Assembly (NCBI GenBank): GCA_903813345.2 | Contig: CAIIXF020000009.1 | Span: forward strand, 7,930,030-7,994,029 | Origin: Owenia fusiformis | Lineage: Eukaryota > Annelida > Polychaeta > Sabellida > Oweniidae | DNA: 64,000 bases | Direction: 5' to 3' | Part shown: piece after piece, positions 1-12,197 of the stretch | Layout of the letters: each line of letters opens with the position of its first letter | Position numbering within the stretch: position 1 is the first letter of the stretch | Translations under genes and position numbers: made by a program | Notes under the pieces: model-generated | What the model was told of the DNA's origin: nothing | What the model saw: only the letters and a program-made list of their open reading frames with translations | Databases searched by the model: none

Positions 1-194
1 CCTTTCACCATAATCGGCTGTTCATTTTGAACAACGGATAACGATAGACCAGGAACATTCCTACAGCTCATAGCTTTCTGCACATACGAATCAATTCTTG
101 AAAGCTGTGCAGGTGTCAGCGATGATGTAACCATCTGGAAAAACGTCAACAATAGTGTTGTATAGAACACTTTTAACAAAACTCGCGCGATCAT
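1..194 (-). CDS. Secreted beta-lactamase-like serine hydrolase, 5' end only
   Basis: Reading leftward from an ATG at 194, the frame stays open for 64 residues to the window edge. It begins with a hydrophobic leader (MIARVLLKVFYTTLLLTFFQ, then MVTSS) that looks like a signal peptide. The mature part contains YVQKAMSCRNVPGLSLSVVQ followed by a strand ending in MVKG. The 'helix, then VPGLSLSVV, then short turn and strand ending in KG' pattern is the usual N-terminus of the beta-lactamase/penicillin-binding family (serine hydrolases with a SxxK catalytic motif; animal members include LACTB-like and secreted forms). The catalytic serine would lie beyond position 1, so activity cannot be judged. 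ATG 194 is chosen because it directly precedes the leader. The gene continues off the left edge. Confidence 0.7.
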   Translation of the reverse strand, partial: MIARVLLKVFYTTLLLTFFQMVTSSLTPAQLSRIDSYVQKAMSCRNVPGLSLSVVQNEQPIMVK

Positions 195-603
195 TTTAGA
201 GCATGTATCATATATCAAAGTTCCTTAAATAATGCTAAATCAAAAATTATTGCAATATATAGGCCTTTATCCGTAATCTCAAATGGACTCAGTTTAAACC
301 ACGTGTGAATTACTAATACAAATTTATCTACTTTTTGAAAATAGTTCAATCTTCTCATTTTCGATTCCAAAGTCCAAGCGTGCGAGGCACCATCAAACGC
401 TGACTGAGATAAAAACAAATCATCAATCAAACTTGATTCATAAAACTTCATTTTAGTTTAAGTGAAATAAGTATATTATGTAAATTATCACCTATGTGAT
501 AGGATATAAAGCATTTGAGTCGTGGCTTACACTTGTGATGAGTCAAAGACGGGTGGAGTTGATTTAGATAGCTTTTGATGATACATATACATATGATGAT
601 ACA
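195..603. other. Intergenic, upstream of the hydrolase
   Basis: AT-rich sequence. A 78-codon frame on the minus strand (215-451) has no recognisable domain, and I treat it as chance. No promoter motif is convincing. Confidence 0.4.
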
Positions 604-605
604 TA

Positions 606-1481
606 CACTCCCCTCCATAAGTTTGGCAACCTTTTTCCCCCATTGAACTACGTGTTAAAGCCTCTTTACGTTTGAATTTTTATTTACTTAACCGGCGATA
701 AAATAACTTATGATATTGATGGAAACGTAACTTGACTTTATTTCCAATACCTCCAAATTTTCTCAATTTTTTTCCTCTCTAACAATAGGTCGAAAATTGA
801 TGATAAATTTGATGAATTTTTGAAAATCGTCATTCCCATGTAATCCAATGGGAAATAGAGGGTTCGGGGCAAATCAGAAATCAGGATATCTTTTCAGTAA
901 AAGACTCAGCAAAAAATATTTTTATATAGAAATCGAATTGTCTAACTTTTTTGAACACTAAGTGTTTAGTTTATTTGATGAATATTAAAGTTACAGCACT
1001 TCAAAGTCATTTTTGAAAATAATTTTTCGCCTCCTGTGTTATTTCAATGGGAGAAGTTTTTTGAAAAACAATTTTGACTTTAAAGCCCTATACCTTTGTT
1101 GAACCTGAAGAAACATATCAATTTTTTGTTAAATAAAGTTAGCAAATTCAATTGCCTGCCTAACTCGTATTTTTTGCAAGAACTCGGATGGATGGATATT
1201 CTGTCATATGACTTGCGGCAAACCTACCATTTCCAATTGGTTAACATGGGAATGTCGATTTTCAAAAATTCATCAAATTTATCATCAATTTTCGACCTAT
1301 TGTAATTGAGGAAAATTATTGAGAAAATTTGGAGGTATTGAAATTAAAGTCAAATTACGTTTCCATCAATCGTGTTTAGTATTTTCATCGCAGGTTAAGT
1401 CAATAAAATTTCAAAGATAAAGAGGCTTTAACACGTAGTTCAATGGGAGAAAAAAGGTTGCCAAACTTATGGAGGGGAGTG
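606..1481. mobile_element. MITE/foldback element with ~230 bp inverted repeats
   Basis: The ends are mirror images: CACTCCCCTCCATAAGTTTG at 606 matches its complement ending at 1481, and each end is flanked by TA. The two arms (about 606-840 and 1248-1481) stay alignable throughout, for example around 'acgtgttaaagcctcttta' and its complement. The interior carries no usable reading frame. A TA target duplication suggests mobilisation by a Tc1/mariner-type transposase, which is an inference. A related single end is visible at about 27483. Confidence 0.85.
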
Positions 1482-1587
1482 TATGTGTATAGTCCTATCA
1501 CAAAGGTTGGAGGCCCGAATTCGCCACCGGGATTTTATCCAGCAAAAATATATTCTCCCGATCGACAACCATCTCCATGGTATTATA

Positions 1588-2401
1588 CAGGGCGTTCAAT
1601 AAGTATTGCTAATTTTGCTCTATCTTTTGTTGTGTTTGCTTTTTCTTCATGAAACTTCCACAACACAAAGAACATATATCTGACTTCATTCTCTGAGAAT
1701 TTTCATTTCTAGTATTAATAACAAAGTTATGGGTACTAAGGTAACCAGTGTCATAGATACGCAGGGCAAAGTTCTAACGTCACTTTGGACGACATTTTGA
1801 GTCAGTTGAAAGCAGTATCATAAAATACTTTTTAACTCTTGGGATATGCAGTGCAGTTACAAATAATCCATTCCAGAGTCACTTCATGATCCATATTCAC
1901 TTCATGAGGTGCTCAAAATAAGCACCCTTAGCGTCAATGCACACAGTTGCTGTCTGGCGACCCACTCGTGGTACATATTTTTGAAGCCACCCTTGAGGTG
2001 TGTGCTAGGGAGATGTTCACTGCAGACATCATCTGATTGAGATTCTGGTGCGATATTCCTCTCAGATCTCTTTTTACTGTTGTTAATAATACATATAATT
2101 CAAACTGACAACATCAAGATTTGACCATATCAACAGTTTTTTATTTTCATTTTTTTTTATTTTATTTAAGTTTTTATTTGATGTATAATAATAATTTGTC
2201 ATGAAAACCCTTGATGTTGCCCCGCGCACCCGTGACAATGGTTACCATAGTAACCATAACTTTGTCAATATTAAGTCGGGTTTCCAGAATTTTGAAAGGA
2301 TAAGGTCAGATATGTGTTTCTTATGTTGTGAAAGTTTCATGAAGAAAAAGGTAAGATAACAAAAGTTATAACAAAATTAGCAATACTTATTGAACGTCCT
2401 G
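1588..2401. mobile_element. Tc1/mariner-type element, 814 bp, non-autonomous
   Basis: The left end CAGGGCGTTCAATAAGTATT and right-end complement CAGGACGTTCAATAAGTATT share well over 100 bp of inverted similarity, and both are flanked by TA. The interior keeps only a shred of transposase (see 1897-2050), so the copy is a deletion derivative. Confidence 0.85.
1897..2050 (-). pseudogene. Transposase C-terminal remnant
   Basis: On the minus strand the frame ends with ...GRQTATVCIDAKGAYFEHLMK and a stop at 1897-1899. The 'R...C....G.hFEHL' ending is typical of the C-terminus of mariner/IS630-family transposases. Upstream the frame has to shift to keep similarity (a QNLNQMM-like stretch in another frame), so the gene is broken. 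It lies inside the element at 1588-2401. Confidence 0.55.
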
Positions 2402-2403
2402 TA

Positions 2404-3414
2404 CAAGTCTTTCTTTGCCTTAAAGTGTGCGCCTGACCCGGCTACGTATAGCACAGAGTTTATACTGGCGGATAAGACTAGTTCATTTTTTATGTGTGTG
2501 AAAGCTTTCTCTTATTTGCGTTTTTTCGTTTAGTACGGTTCTGTTATAATTGCCGAGGTCATATAACCGGGATAAAACAATGATTATCGTTGACTGCCCA
2601 CACACAAAACATACGTTGAGTGAACAGTGTTATTACAAACAACAGGCTTTAGAATACAAAGCGTAGTGTGATAATAAGCTGTACACTACCACTGCTGCAT
2701 GTACATATTACTAATTTACTAGGGCTCCCAAAGAGTGGATAGGGAGGTTGTGTTTGTCACTTTTAAATTTTACATTTCAAAATTGTCATTTTACATGTCA
2801 TAATTTGTTGGTTTCATTCGTTTAGCCAATCAAAACATTGTAAAACAATAAATTGTCTGTTACGTACAATCAATTTTGTTCAGTTTTGATTAGTTGTCAG
2901 AATAAAGTTACGTTCATCTGAATCCATGTATCAAAACAAAAATCCTATTTTCACTTCAAAATACTTCAGTGAGATGAAGGCTCGGAATTGTCACATGCAA
3001 TAACTTATTGTCGTATTCGTTATTTTATCTTCTCGATAGTAGCATTTAGTCGCACATTTGATGCCAGGTCATCTTGTCGCGTACCTCTTGGGGAACCCCA
3101 CATTTATGTGTGTACTCATGGAAGTAAATTCCCCGGTGTAGCCGAGAGCCACAAACTTTTCAACAGGTTCGAAATGACCAATTTCTCTCATATATACTCT
3201 AAATATTTCATTATTTAGCACCTACAAAGTATTGCTAATAACCATATGTAATTTCAATAAGGAAACTTATCTGGCTACATGTAAATTCAATATCAACACT
3301 AGCTGTTCTCTCAACACGTCCTGGCTTACCTTGTGGTGACAAACCCTGGATTTTCGCTATTTATAGTTTATCAACACCTGGACGCATGCGCATTTTATAG
3401 TTTATCGGGCACTT
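2404..3414. other. Intergenic, no gene seen
   Basis: A 76-codon frame at 2988-3218 has no recognisable features. I see no RNA gene or element boundary. Confidence 0.4.
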
Positions 3415-3544
3415 TAAACTATCCCTATGCTATTAATATTCCCATATAAGTCTTTCTTAAACTATCCCTATGCTATTCCTATATAAGTCTTTCTTTGCCT
3501 TAAACTATCCCTGTGCTATTCCTATATAAGTCTTTCTTTGCCTT
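3415..3544. repeat. Tandem repeat, 43 bp unit, three copies
   Basis: Three consecutive copies of a unit containing 'aaactatccctatgctattc' and 'tatataagtctttctt'. Copies 2 and 3 differ by a single base, and copy 1 is more diverged. A piece of the same unit ('aagtctttctttgccttaaa') also occurs at about 2405, beside the element ending at 2401. Confidence 0.85.
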
Positions 3545-3850
3545 GTTATACGTAATTTACATTAATGTTTTAAGAGGCCTCTGGTAATGAACACTTATTG
3601 GCAATATTCATTATACGGATGAGTTCAATGTCTTGCAGTACTACTAACTGTTTCAGCTATCACAGTTGTTGATATTAAATTTGTGAAATAATTTGACTTC
3701 ATTTCCTTTAAGAAAATCGATAGCAGAATGACAAACCAATCCGCTTAGGTGTCTCTTAGTACCAGAATATAGTTCGTGAATCGTGAGATGTGCATTTACA
3801 AAGGATAAGAACGGAAAGCGTAACTTTTTAGAAGTAATGAATTCACTAGT

Positions 3851-4474
3851 CAGTATCAAGCGAAGGTAACAGCCGTCACCTTCGCATCAAAGATGGCGAA
3901 CGGGAAGTGTCGATTTCAATATATTTAGTTTTCATCGAATTAAACTACTTTTTAGTTGACGTAATGCTTTGATATTTGAACAAAATCCGACTAATATGAC
4001 ATGGAAATTCTGGGTTATGATCATTTAATCATATATTATGCGGGGGCGCCACAGTTTAACGATACCTTGCACCGCTTAAGGGAAGGTAACATGGGATTTT
4101 GGTTTTACAGATGATTAGATAACTGATATGCGGTGATGCGGTAACGTTATGAGAGTTTATAATGGAGAGCTCTAAGATTTCCAGTTACCGTGCATTGAAA
4201 ACTAACACAACCGCTACCGTATCTTACATTTCCAGTTACCTTCCCTTAAGCGGTGGAAGATATCGTTGAACTGTGGCGCCGACGGATGATATGTGAACAA
4301 ATTATCATATTCCATAGTTTCCATGGCATATAAGCCTGATTTGGTTCAAATATCAAAGCATTGCGTCAACTATAAAGTAGTTTAATTTGATGAAATTTAA
4401 AAATATCGAAAACGACACTTCCCGTCCGCCATCTTTGATGCGAAGGCGACAGCCGTTACCTTCGCTTGATACTG
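3851..4474. mobile_element. Foldback element, 624 bp, ~240 bp arms
   Basis: Both ends read CAGTATCAAGCGAAGGTAAC on opposite strands (from 3851 and to 4474). The arms are about 85 percent alike over roughly 240 bp, reaching inward to 'cgcttaagggaaggtaac'. Each arm end has its own small hairpin around the 'gaaggtaac...gtcaccttc' sequence. The interior (about 4091-4232) is non-coding. The flanks (ACTAGT and ACCAGT) are only an imperfect duplication, so the target-site size is unclear. Confidence 0.85.
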
Positions 4475-6200
4475 ACCAGTAGAATTCAGATAGCACTTTA
4501 AACATAAATTCATCGACTTTTTACTAGTCTAGATTCGACGTTTCATAAGATAGATATAAAAGTACAATATATGCATATCTTTCGATATGTATCATGCATA
4601 TCTCGTTTGACCTTTATATGACAGTTATAAAAGTATGTATTAATTGTTTTCACCAAGTATTTGGTATATCAGTTCCGGTTTTCTTGGATTTGAATCAGTT
4701 CATCTAATCCTCCTAATTGGTCTCAATACCCTCGAGTCCGTAGCCTTGTTTGCCAGGGGACAAATTTAGCGTGAATATGGATATCTTTTGCCCACCTTGT
4801 ATTTGGTTCTGTCCAATTTTGCCCCCTCGATTGATTTTAAAGTGACCCCATTTCAATTCATGTCATTCTTCATCTGTAATTTCAAATAAGGGTAATAGAT
4901 AAGTGAGGGCCATTTAGATGGGGAATCATAATCCCCGGGGACTACCATTTATTTTACTGGCATTAAATTGGTCTCCAGGATTACCAAGTTACTCTTTCCA
5001 ATAGCTTAATTTTGCCTCTTTAAAAGAGAGTTTCATGTACATAATTCGGAAAACTCTAACCCCAGGGGTGGTTTAGTCAAGATTATTCTTTTCAAATGTG
5101 ACTGAACGCGCGACATCGCGGATTTCAAGTCGCTGCGTTAAAAGGTACGTCTCTCTTTACCCTTTGCATTCGTTTGACTTCATTTCTTAAAAGAGAGCTT
5201 CGTCTTCGTAGTTTAACTAGACTCTGCACGCAGGGTAGTCTCTCTTGCTCTCTTCGTGGACATATTCTCTCATATTCGGTCATATCTCAACACAACCGAC
5301 GATGGAGTGCAGCATTCCCAGGGATGAACGATGGTTAAATTGAACCAAAAGTAGGATAATTATCATTATCCAATTAACTTTACTGCCGTGTTCACCTGTC
5401 GAATATTCCTCTAATCCGATCTCATATTTTTCCACAGTTTAATGAAGACGGGTAGTGTATCAAAGTTATATCAATCTATGTTCAGTTACGAGCAGATAAC
5501 CGCAGACGTGGTTATCTATACAGAGAACCCGTAGAACTGAAAATGACGAGCAGAGAGAGTTATATATCTCTTGGCATTGACTGCAATCGCCAACTTTCGA
5601 TTTTTGGAAGTTGCTCTAATTTGTATCATTACCATTGTGGGATCCACAGCTTGTAATATCCCTTGAAATACACACAGGCTTCCCTCTCAAGCATCGGATA
5701 AGCGCCTCTGATAAATCAGAATGCCATTTCCCGTTTTTATATAGTATTACGAATGAATTATACATGATAAAAGGTGCATTTTCAATATTTCCCTTGTGTT
5801 TTCTTTGACAATGCTTTACTCCAAAGGAACATGATATCATTTTAGACGACAGGCAAGAAGCGTAGCAATCGTAATTAAAATATTAATCAAAATAACAACT
5901 TAGCAATAATATCAAAATAATTTTTAATCACAAATTAATGTGCAAATCAACACGCCATCGGGTATTTCATTTCTTCATTAGGTAATATTACAAATTACCA
6001 ACTTCCCTTCAATTTCTACCCTCTTTACACTCATTTAAATATAATTACAAAAAAACATTAATAAATAGTTATTGAGCTATAAGCTGTAAGCATGTAATGT
6101 TGTTTTTCCAAATTTTGTTGTATCCCTAATGTTTATAATTTCACTTTTTTAATTTATCTGCGTGCAGGCATTAATTGTATATTTTCATATATTATATTAT
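4475..6200. other. Intergenic, with one dispersed repeat
   Basis: No gene recognised. Positions 5150-5232 hold a dispersed repeat listed separately. The 74-codon minus frame at 5616-5840 has no recognisable domain. Confidence 0.4.
5150..5232 (+). repeat. Dispersed repeat, copy 1
   Basis: Contains 'accctttgcat', 'cttaaaagagagcttcgt' and 'gactctgcacgcagggta'. The same blocks in the same order occur on the opposite strand at 42913-42993. The last block alone recurs near 26845. No termini can be defined. Confidence 0.65.
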
Positions 6201-6336
6201 ATACAGCCAAACCTCCTATACAGCCAAATCTCCTATGATACAGCCAAACCTCCTATACAGCCAAACCTCCTCCGATACAGCCGACCCTCCTATACAGCCA
6301 AACCTCCTATACATACAGCCAAACCTCCTATACAGC
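6201..6336. repeat. Minisatellite of ~17 bp 'atacagccaaacctcct' units
   Basis: About eight imperfect copies of 'tacagccaaacctccta', some spaced by extra 'ga' or 'cata'. Frames read through it as a QPNLL-type repeat, but nothing suggests it is translated. Confidence 0.85.
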
Positions 6337-6339
6337 TAG

Positions 6340-9300
6340 CTCCCTCTGGAGGAAAGTTGGACAAGTCGATAGAGATCGAGGGAAGGGATCTAAAACTAAA
6401 TTAATCAAACTTTTAAAAAGTTAACAATAAGAATTTAGGACTGAATTTATGTGCTTGAAATCGTTTGTGTAAAGATATGAGACTGAGACTAATACAAAGA
6501 TAAATGCAGTAATATCCATGAATCAAAATTTTAATTACTACTCACAAAGCAAATAAATCAAGGAGATTAAAAACCAGTCTTTTGTTTGTTCTTTTATGAG
6601 GATGTTGACTTCCCAGTAGAGTTAATTATCGCTATACACTTCATTTCACGTGTCATCAAATATTTCCATTAAAATCCCACTGGCTCGTGTTCGTGAAGAT
6701 TCAAAACAGAGAGGAAAAGCCTGAAATGGCCGGGGATTTACATACACAGGCATATAGTCGGTATGTTATAAAATGTAAAGAAAAAACAGAAAATCGTATC
6801 CTTTATTCAAATTTTAGAGAGAAAAAGAGTGGAAAAAACGTAGTTGGTGTGAGGAGCGTGTCAAGTACTATAATGGAATCATGCAATTGTTGGAATCTGT
6901 TGGGAGTAAATCCGGGAATAGACTATTGATCCCGTATATAATGTGGGATCTGGGTGACTTTCCAATTAAAAATAAAATTAGGCTAAATAGAATTATTGAT
7001 GGTGATGGCTGAAAATGGCGAATTAACCGAAATGGCGAATTAACAAAATCAGATATATAGGGGGTGATAAAATTGCACGAAATATCTACCAATATATTTC
7101 CTTACAAACTCAAATATAATATCTACCAAAAGATCTGTGACATGTTATCTGAAATCATAAGATTCAGTGCAAAAAAGGGGAGGGGGGGGGGATTTGTTTG
7201 AAATCTCAAAATTGACAAAAATGATAACATGTATTGTAAAATCTTTCGTTCTCCTCAAATCAAGTTTACACTTTGGGTATGTTTAGAAAATAGACAAGAT
7301 ACGGAATGATATGTGCCACAATAATCTAAACTTAAAACAATGCTCGAAAATCATGATGAAGATGATGATGAATACTTACTAGATCTGATTCTGTCTTTAA
7401 TTAACATTACTAGCCATAGCTTCAATTTGTTTTTTAATCTTTTTCTGGGACAGCCTATTAAAAATTGTGAGCAAAAACGAGTGTTTCAACTGCAAATTGA
7501 GCTACACCACATACATGAATGTTATATCGTCAGCAGAAAGTGATGACGTCATTATCGTCGCCACTTGACTAGACAGTGAAAAAAATGTTGTAAAACATTC
7601 TACGCAAGAAATCAAGTAAGGCAAATATACAACGCTGATGTAACCACCAGATGTGATTTTAAAGGGCTGTTTATTGACAAAACCCAGGACAATCGTCTAC
7701 AATTTTTCATTCATAAAACATGGCACCTGGTTTTATGTTTTATATATCCCCGCTCAAATTATTGCGCTTTTTAATATGAAAAAAAACCATATGGCCAAAT
7801 TAAACCCAGAGGAAAATAAGCTGAACTTAAGTGAAAACTGTATTAGGTTTATATTTTAAAAATAGGAATGGAACGGATACGTACGGAATGGTAAAACATA
7901 ATTATTGGAAACTAAGAAAGGCTAAGGGTTGTAATCTCACAATTTTGAACTGAGGAGGGGCCTCTGAATCTGAAGGATTACCTCGAATTCTATCAAAATA
8001 TGGTTGTAATTAATCAGATTTTCTAGAATCAGATATTTTGTCACAAAGATTTATGAGATTGAAAACTTTTTAAAATGATGTATTCGGCTCTAAACTTACT
8101 CACAATTTTATTCCATGTTTCACAAGATCCCCTTATTTAACACATTGCAGGATATTGGAGTTTTCATATTGGTGACGTCAATGCTAAAAAGTCACACTTA
8201 CGACCTTGTGGGTTGTTCTGTGCAATCCTAGTCTTGCAATCCTTTCCAACTTTTTACCATATTGGCGAAATTCTTTGGAATTTTCTCCATTTGGACTAAG
8301 TAAGTACTGTACATAAAGTATGAAGTCCCAATTTTGTGTTTTAGGCTCTGACTCTCAGGAGATGTTGGTCCCGGCCCCCACTTAGCTTCTAGATCCACCA
8401 CTGCCCTTTACATTACGGAGGGGTTGTTTAAGCATCGTCATGAGAATTGTTTGTATGCGGGGGAGGGGGTCGCTTGGATGGGGGAAGGTTTGAGCCCCCC
8501 CCCCCTTACAAAAAGCTGGCTACGGGCACCATACATTGTACAATCTGAATGTTTGAAATGATAATACATTTAACAATCTTTTTATATGGACTGCTAAGCA
8601 TTATTTTTAATTTACTACTCCAATGTAACCTTTTACATCAGTGTTAGATTTTACTGATATTTTACATTGTACATGAGTTGTTTCGTTCTGTAAATGATTT
8701 CGAATCATTCTATTATTTAATATTCATGTTATTTCTAAAAACAGTTTTTATGTTGTTTATTGTGTATTTGGGAGTGGGAGATATATAAAACATTCCTTTT
8801 ATTTTCATTACACTTGAGTCAGTACACTGTCGGATAAAGTCACATTTCATGAAAATATAATGGGCTTGTGTAGTTACAGTGTGTATATCATTTACAGTAA
8901 TAATTTATCGGATTGCATAAATATATCGGCATGTGGCTGGTGTCTGGAATCGCTCAAAGTGAGTATATCTGAACAAAACAGGCCTTTCTTCTTTTTCTTG
9001 GTATTTTTACCTTTAAAGTCTAATTCAGTTTTTTTTGTGTAGCGTAAACTGTGTTTAGGGATTTGATATTTGCCTCTGGATAAATCCAATATCCCGTACT
9101 TCAAATAGAATAATGTGTATACATATTTAAGGAGCTTTTTATCAGTGATCGTGATAGATCTATGATTTTATTAATATGATAACCTTCGTGGTATCGGTAG
9201 CAATCCTATATAAACATATGCAAACATTTCATCTTATAGGCTTACGTGTAAATGTGTACATGATCAAATTCAAATTAACAACATATTTATCTATTACATT

Positions 9301-12070
9301 GTAAGGGTGGATCTGGAAACCACGAAAGGGGGGGGGGTCATATTTCATGTCTGATGAAAAAATTCCCCGCATGAGAGGAAAAAAAATTGGGACCCTAAAA
9401 CCAAAAATGGGCCCTCTTGAAAATTAGAGGCCCATTTTCTTGATAATTTGGCCTGAAATAAAAATAAGGCCTTAAAAGGCCCAATAATGCCAAGGGGAGG
9501 GTTGCCCCCCCCCCCAGATCCGCCAGTGCATTGTAACCCCCATTTGGTCAGAATCATACGATGCACGAAGGGAAGGAGGTATTTTTTATCTTAAGGTGTC
9601 TTCAGGCTAAAAGATTGGGCAAGGCGCGACACATTTGGAACAATGCTACCATGACATTTCTTTGTCACAGTTTCAAACACAAAAGTGTCTTCTAATCGAG
9701 AATGTACATATGTGCTTAGCAGACAGGCGTAGCGTCTTTATCATACAATATTTTATTTTGAGATTATTTTCCTTAAATTTATTTTCTGTAGCCAGTCGCG
9801 TTTCAATCATCAATGACTCCCAAGTTGAAAATACGTGCGTAAAAATATAATGTTCAAAGCTATAAAATATCTTTAATTGTATCATACTATGTATAATTCG
9901 GAACTCTGGAAAATGGTTTGTAATCGTAAACTTTGCAGATATTCTATGTATTTTCTCTTTATGTCGGACTCGCCCTTTAATAAAACACTACCGATTAAAA
10001 GGTTGGAGAAGGGATCGTGAAAATGCTGTTGAAATAGTTTGTGTTATATTTGCCCTTTAAAAGTTCACGTCAATCAATCATCTCCCACCCTGCAGCCGTA
10101 ATTGTAAGCAAACACAAAAACACATAAAAACAACGAACGCATTATTTCTCAATCTAATTAGCTGAATAATTAGGTGTCCGTTTGTTTGGTCGTTTTTGTG
10201 CTGCAATTGTTACACCGGAATCAATAACATCTTAGTCAGTGTAAATCATGAAATATCATCGTTCTAGCAGCTTCGTCTTTCTTGGACCAAAATATCTCAT
10301 AAATGATATAAATGGCTAAAGTCACATTTCAATCTTTTTGCCAGCGCAATAAATACACAATACAAATATAGCCTAGAATCTATATTAAGTTTCGCATCAA
10401 CGAGTTCAAGATGACTTAATAATTGATAAATTTTTGGAAAGATTTAAATAAAAAAAAATCTGTTATTTTTTGAAAGGGATGCTATTAACCCTTACCAGCT
10501 TCATAGGCTTATCACGACTTATCTGCACTCGTGGGATAAATCGGATAAGAAGAGGTGGTTTCTATGGCAACCTGGCTCGTTGCCAATCGTAAATAACAAA
10601 CAGATACGCCGATGCGAAAACCGGGGAGTTGATTGCGTGGTGATAATTATTCAATCATTGGATCCTCGCGTATTATAGCTCTCTGGTTGATAGGATCGTG
10701 ACACGGTGGTCTAACTTTTTACCAGTTGTGTCTCATATTATAACTTCATTTTAAATTCACGAGGAGTAACGCACCTATATAGTACTATATTATAATTTAA
10801 GTAAACCATATCAACGGATAAAGCCAATTGATTAAACCAGTTATATGAAAAACTATGCATTTTAAAAATATCTAGTACTATTTAAAAGTTCAAGTGTTAT
10901 GTAAAAGTTATGTAAGGGGCAAGGTGAATCGTATGCTTTTCTGCACGATATCATTCATCTTATCTTATTTTTGTTAACATGTACAAGAATATCTCGTACG
11001 TAGATGTTTGAAAACCGATTAGACCGTTTGAGGCTTTTGTATCTTATTCTAAAGCTTGTAAGGATATTGTTCAAAGTGTCCTAAATAATTATATTTTCAT
11101 TGTTATACTTCTCTTCTTAATTATATATACGGTCCAAGTATCATACTTCAGTTCTTCTCAAATTTTAAATAGCTTTCAAATAGCAACTTTTTAAATAGCG
11201 ACTTTTTAAAAATGAGCTTATTAATAGAATGTTCAGTATTACGCATTAACATTTATAACTTGTTTGAAATCCATCTTCCACTTCTGAGTATATATTATTT
11301 AACAAATCAAAATTAGTTCAAGTGATATATTTTCCCTGATTTGTATTTTTGCCACATTTTCAAATTGCGTTCTCGTGTTTTTAGAAATGTTTTGCTTACA
11401 TTTTTTCTCAAATGTGTCAACAATTATAACTCTTATAATATTTTTTGTATTTTCAACTTAATTACTCATATTGATTTTCTAAAAATGAAGTGTTACTTCT
11501 CGTTTGCATACTATTTGGACTTATCTATGTTATCTTCCCACAAAGTATATTCATCATTCAGTAATGTAGTTCTAGAAAACAGTCATGAAACGGTCATGTA
11601 CATGTTTTCAGTGGGTTTGAAGCACTGATATAGTAACTTAACTTTGTCCTTTTTGTTTTCAAATTAACCAACTGGCCAATCAATAATCTACCGATTGCAA
11701 TCAATTGATCAATCGACTAAAGGAATATTAGATAAAATATTAATTTAGTATATTCAATCAAGATTTCTAACTACTGGAATCAAAACACGTTCGAAACACG
11801 TCCACTTGAAAACACAAGCATTCCGAACACATGGTTTGATTTAGTACTTTTAATTTAAATTAAAATGAGATGCAAATTAAAATGTGTTGTAAAACCGAAT
11901 TAATACATTAATTAATAACTGCTCAGCATTTGACGTCCACGAGGTGCTGACTACGGCTGAACAATATGACCCTAGTTTATATCGAGCGATAAATTATGCG
12001 CGTCAGTTGTTCGTGTGTAAACATTATGGGATATCTAGGCCAATACTGCTTGTGTACACAGCTATACACA
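6340..12070. other. Long intergenic region with homopolymer-rich repeats
   Basis: No gene recognised in 5.7 kb. It holds G- or C-homopolymer tracts near 7184, 8460-8510, 9330 and 9505, and an inverted repeat at 9295-9535. The C-rich sequence at 8370-8525 ends in 'gctggctacgggcacc' and resembles the poly-G elements at 34.9 and 63.6 kb. Short frames (e.g. 11341-11628) are AT-driven and featureless. Confidence 0.4.
9295..9535. repeat. Small inverted-repeat element with poly-G/poly-C shoulders
   Basis: The left side 'GGTGGATCTGG' followed by a G tract is mirrored at the right by a C tract followed by 'CCAGATCCGCC'. The outer flanks ('acattgta' and 'cattgtaa') are also partly complementary. No coding content. 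Confidence 0.6.
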
Positions 12071-12072
12071 AA

Positions 12073-12081
12073 GCATGCGCA
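12073..12081 (+). promoter_or_regulatory. NRF1-like half-palindrome upstream of CBX start
   Basis: GCATGCGCA lies about 45 bp before the first ATG of the CBX gene, in a locally CpG-richer stretch (cgacgtcg follows at about 12100). It matches the core of the GCGCATGCGC motif of CpG-type metazoan promoters. Function is inferred only. Confidence 0.3.
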
Positions 12082-12125
12082 GTTGATATTAGACCGACGT
12101 CGAAAAATATCAAAACGGTTTCAAG

Positions 12126-12197
12126 ATGATGGAATTATCAGACCTGGGGGAGCGAGTTTACGCCGCGGAGGCGATTCTAAAGAAACGTATAAGAAAG
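12126..12197 (+). CDS. CBX exon 1
   Basis: Encodes MMELSDLGERVYAAEAILKK and RIRK, the first chromodomain strand with cage residue Y12. It ends at AAG|GTGAGG, phase 0. Confidence 0.88.

Noticed and set aside
215-451. 78-codon minus-strand frame just upstream of the hydrolase start
   Set aside because: It is in another frame, ends in a stop before the hydrolase ATG, and has no recognisable domain or splice context. Chance frame in AT-rich DNA.
6201-6336. CRISPR-like array
   Set aside because: Units are contiguous 17 bp minisatellite copies without unique spacers, in a eukaryotic genome.
6162-6404. Repeat protein of QPNLLYS units
   Set aside because: It is a translation of the 17 bp minisatellite. 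Spacing insertions break periodicity, and there is no gene context.
11341-11628. 95-codon plus-strand frame
   Set aside because: Composition is dominated by Phe, Tyr, Asn and Ser, as expected for AT-rich non-coding DNA. No conserved motif.
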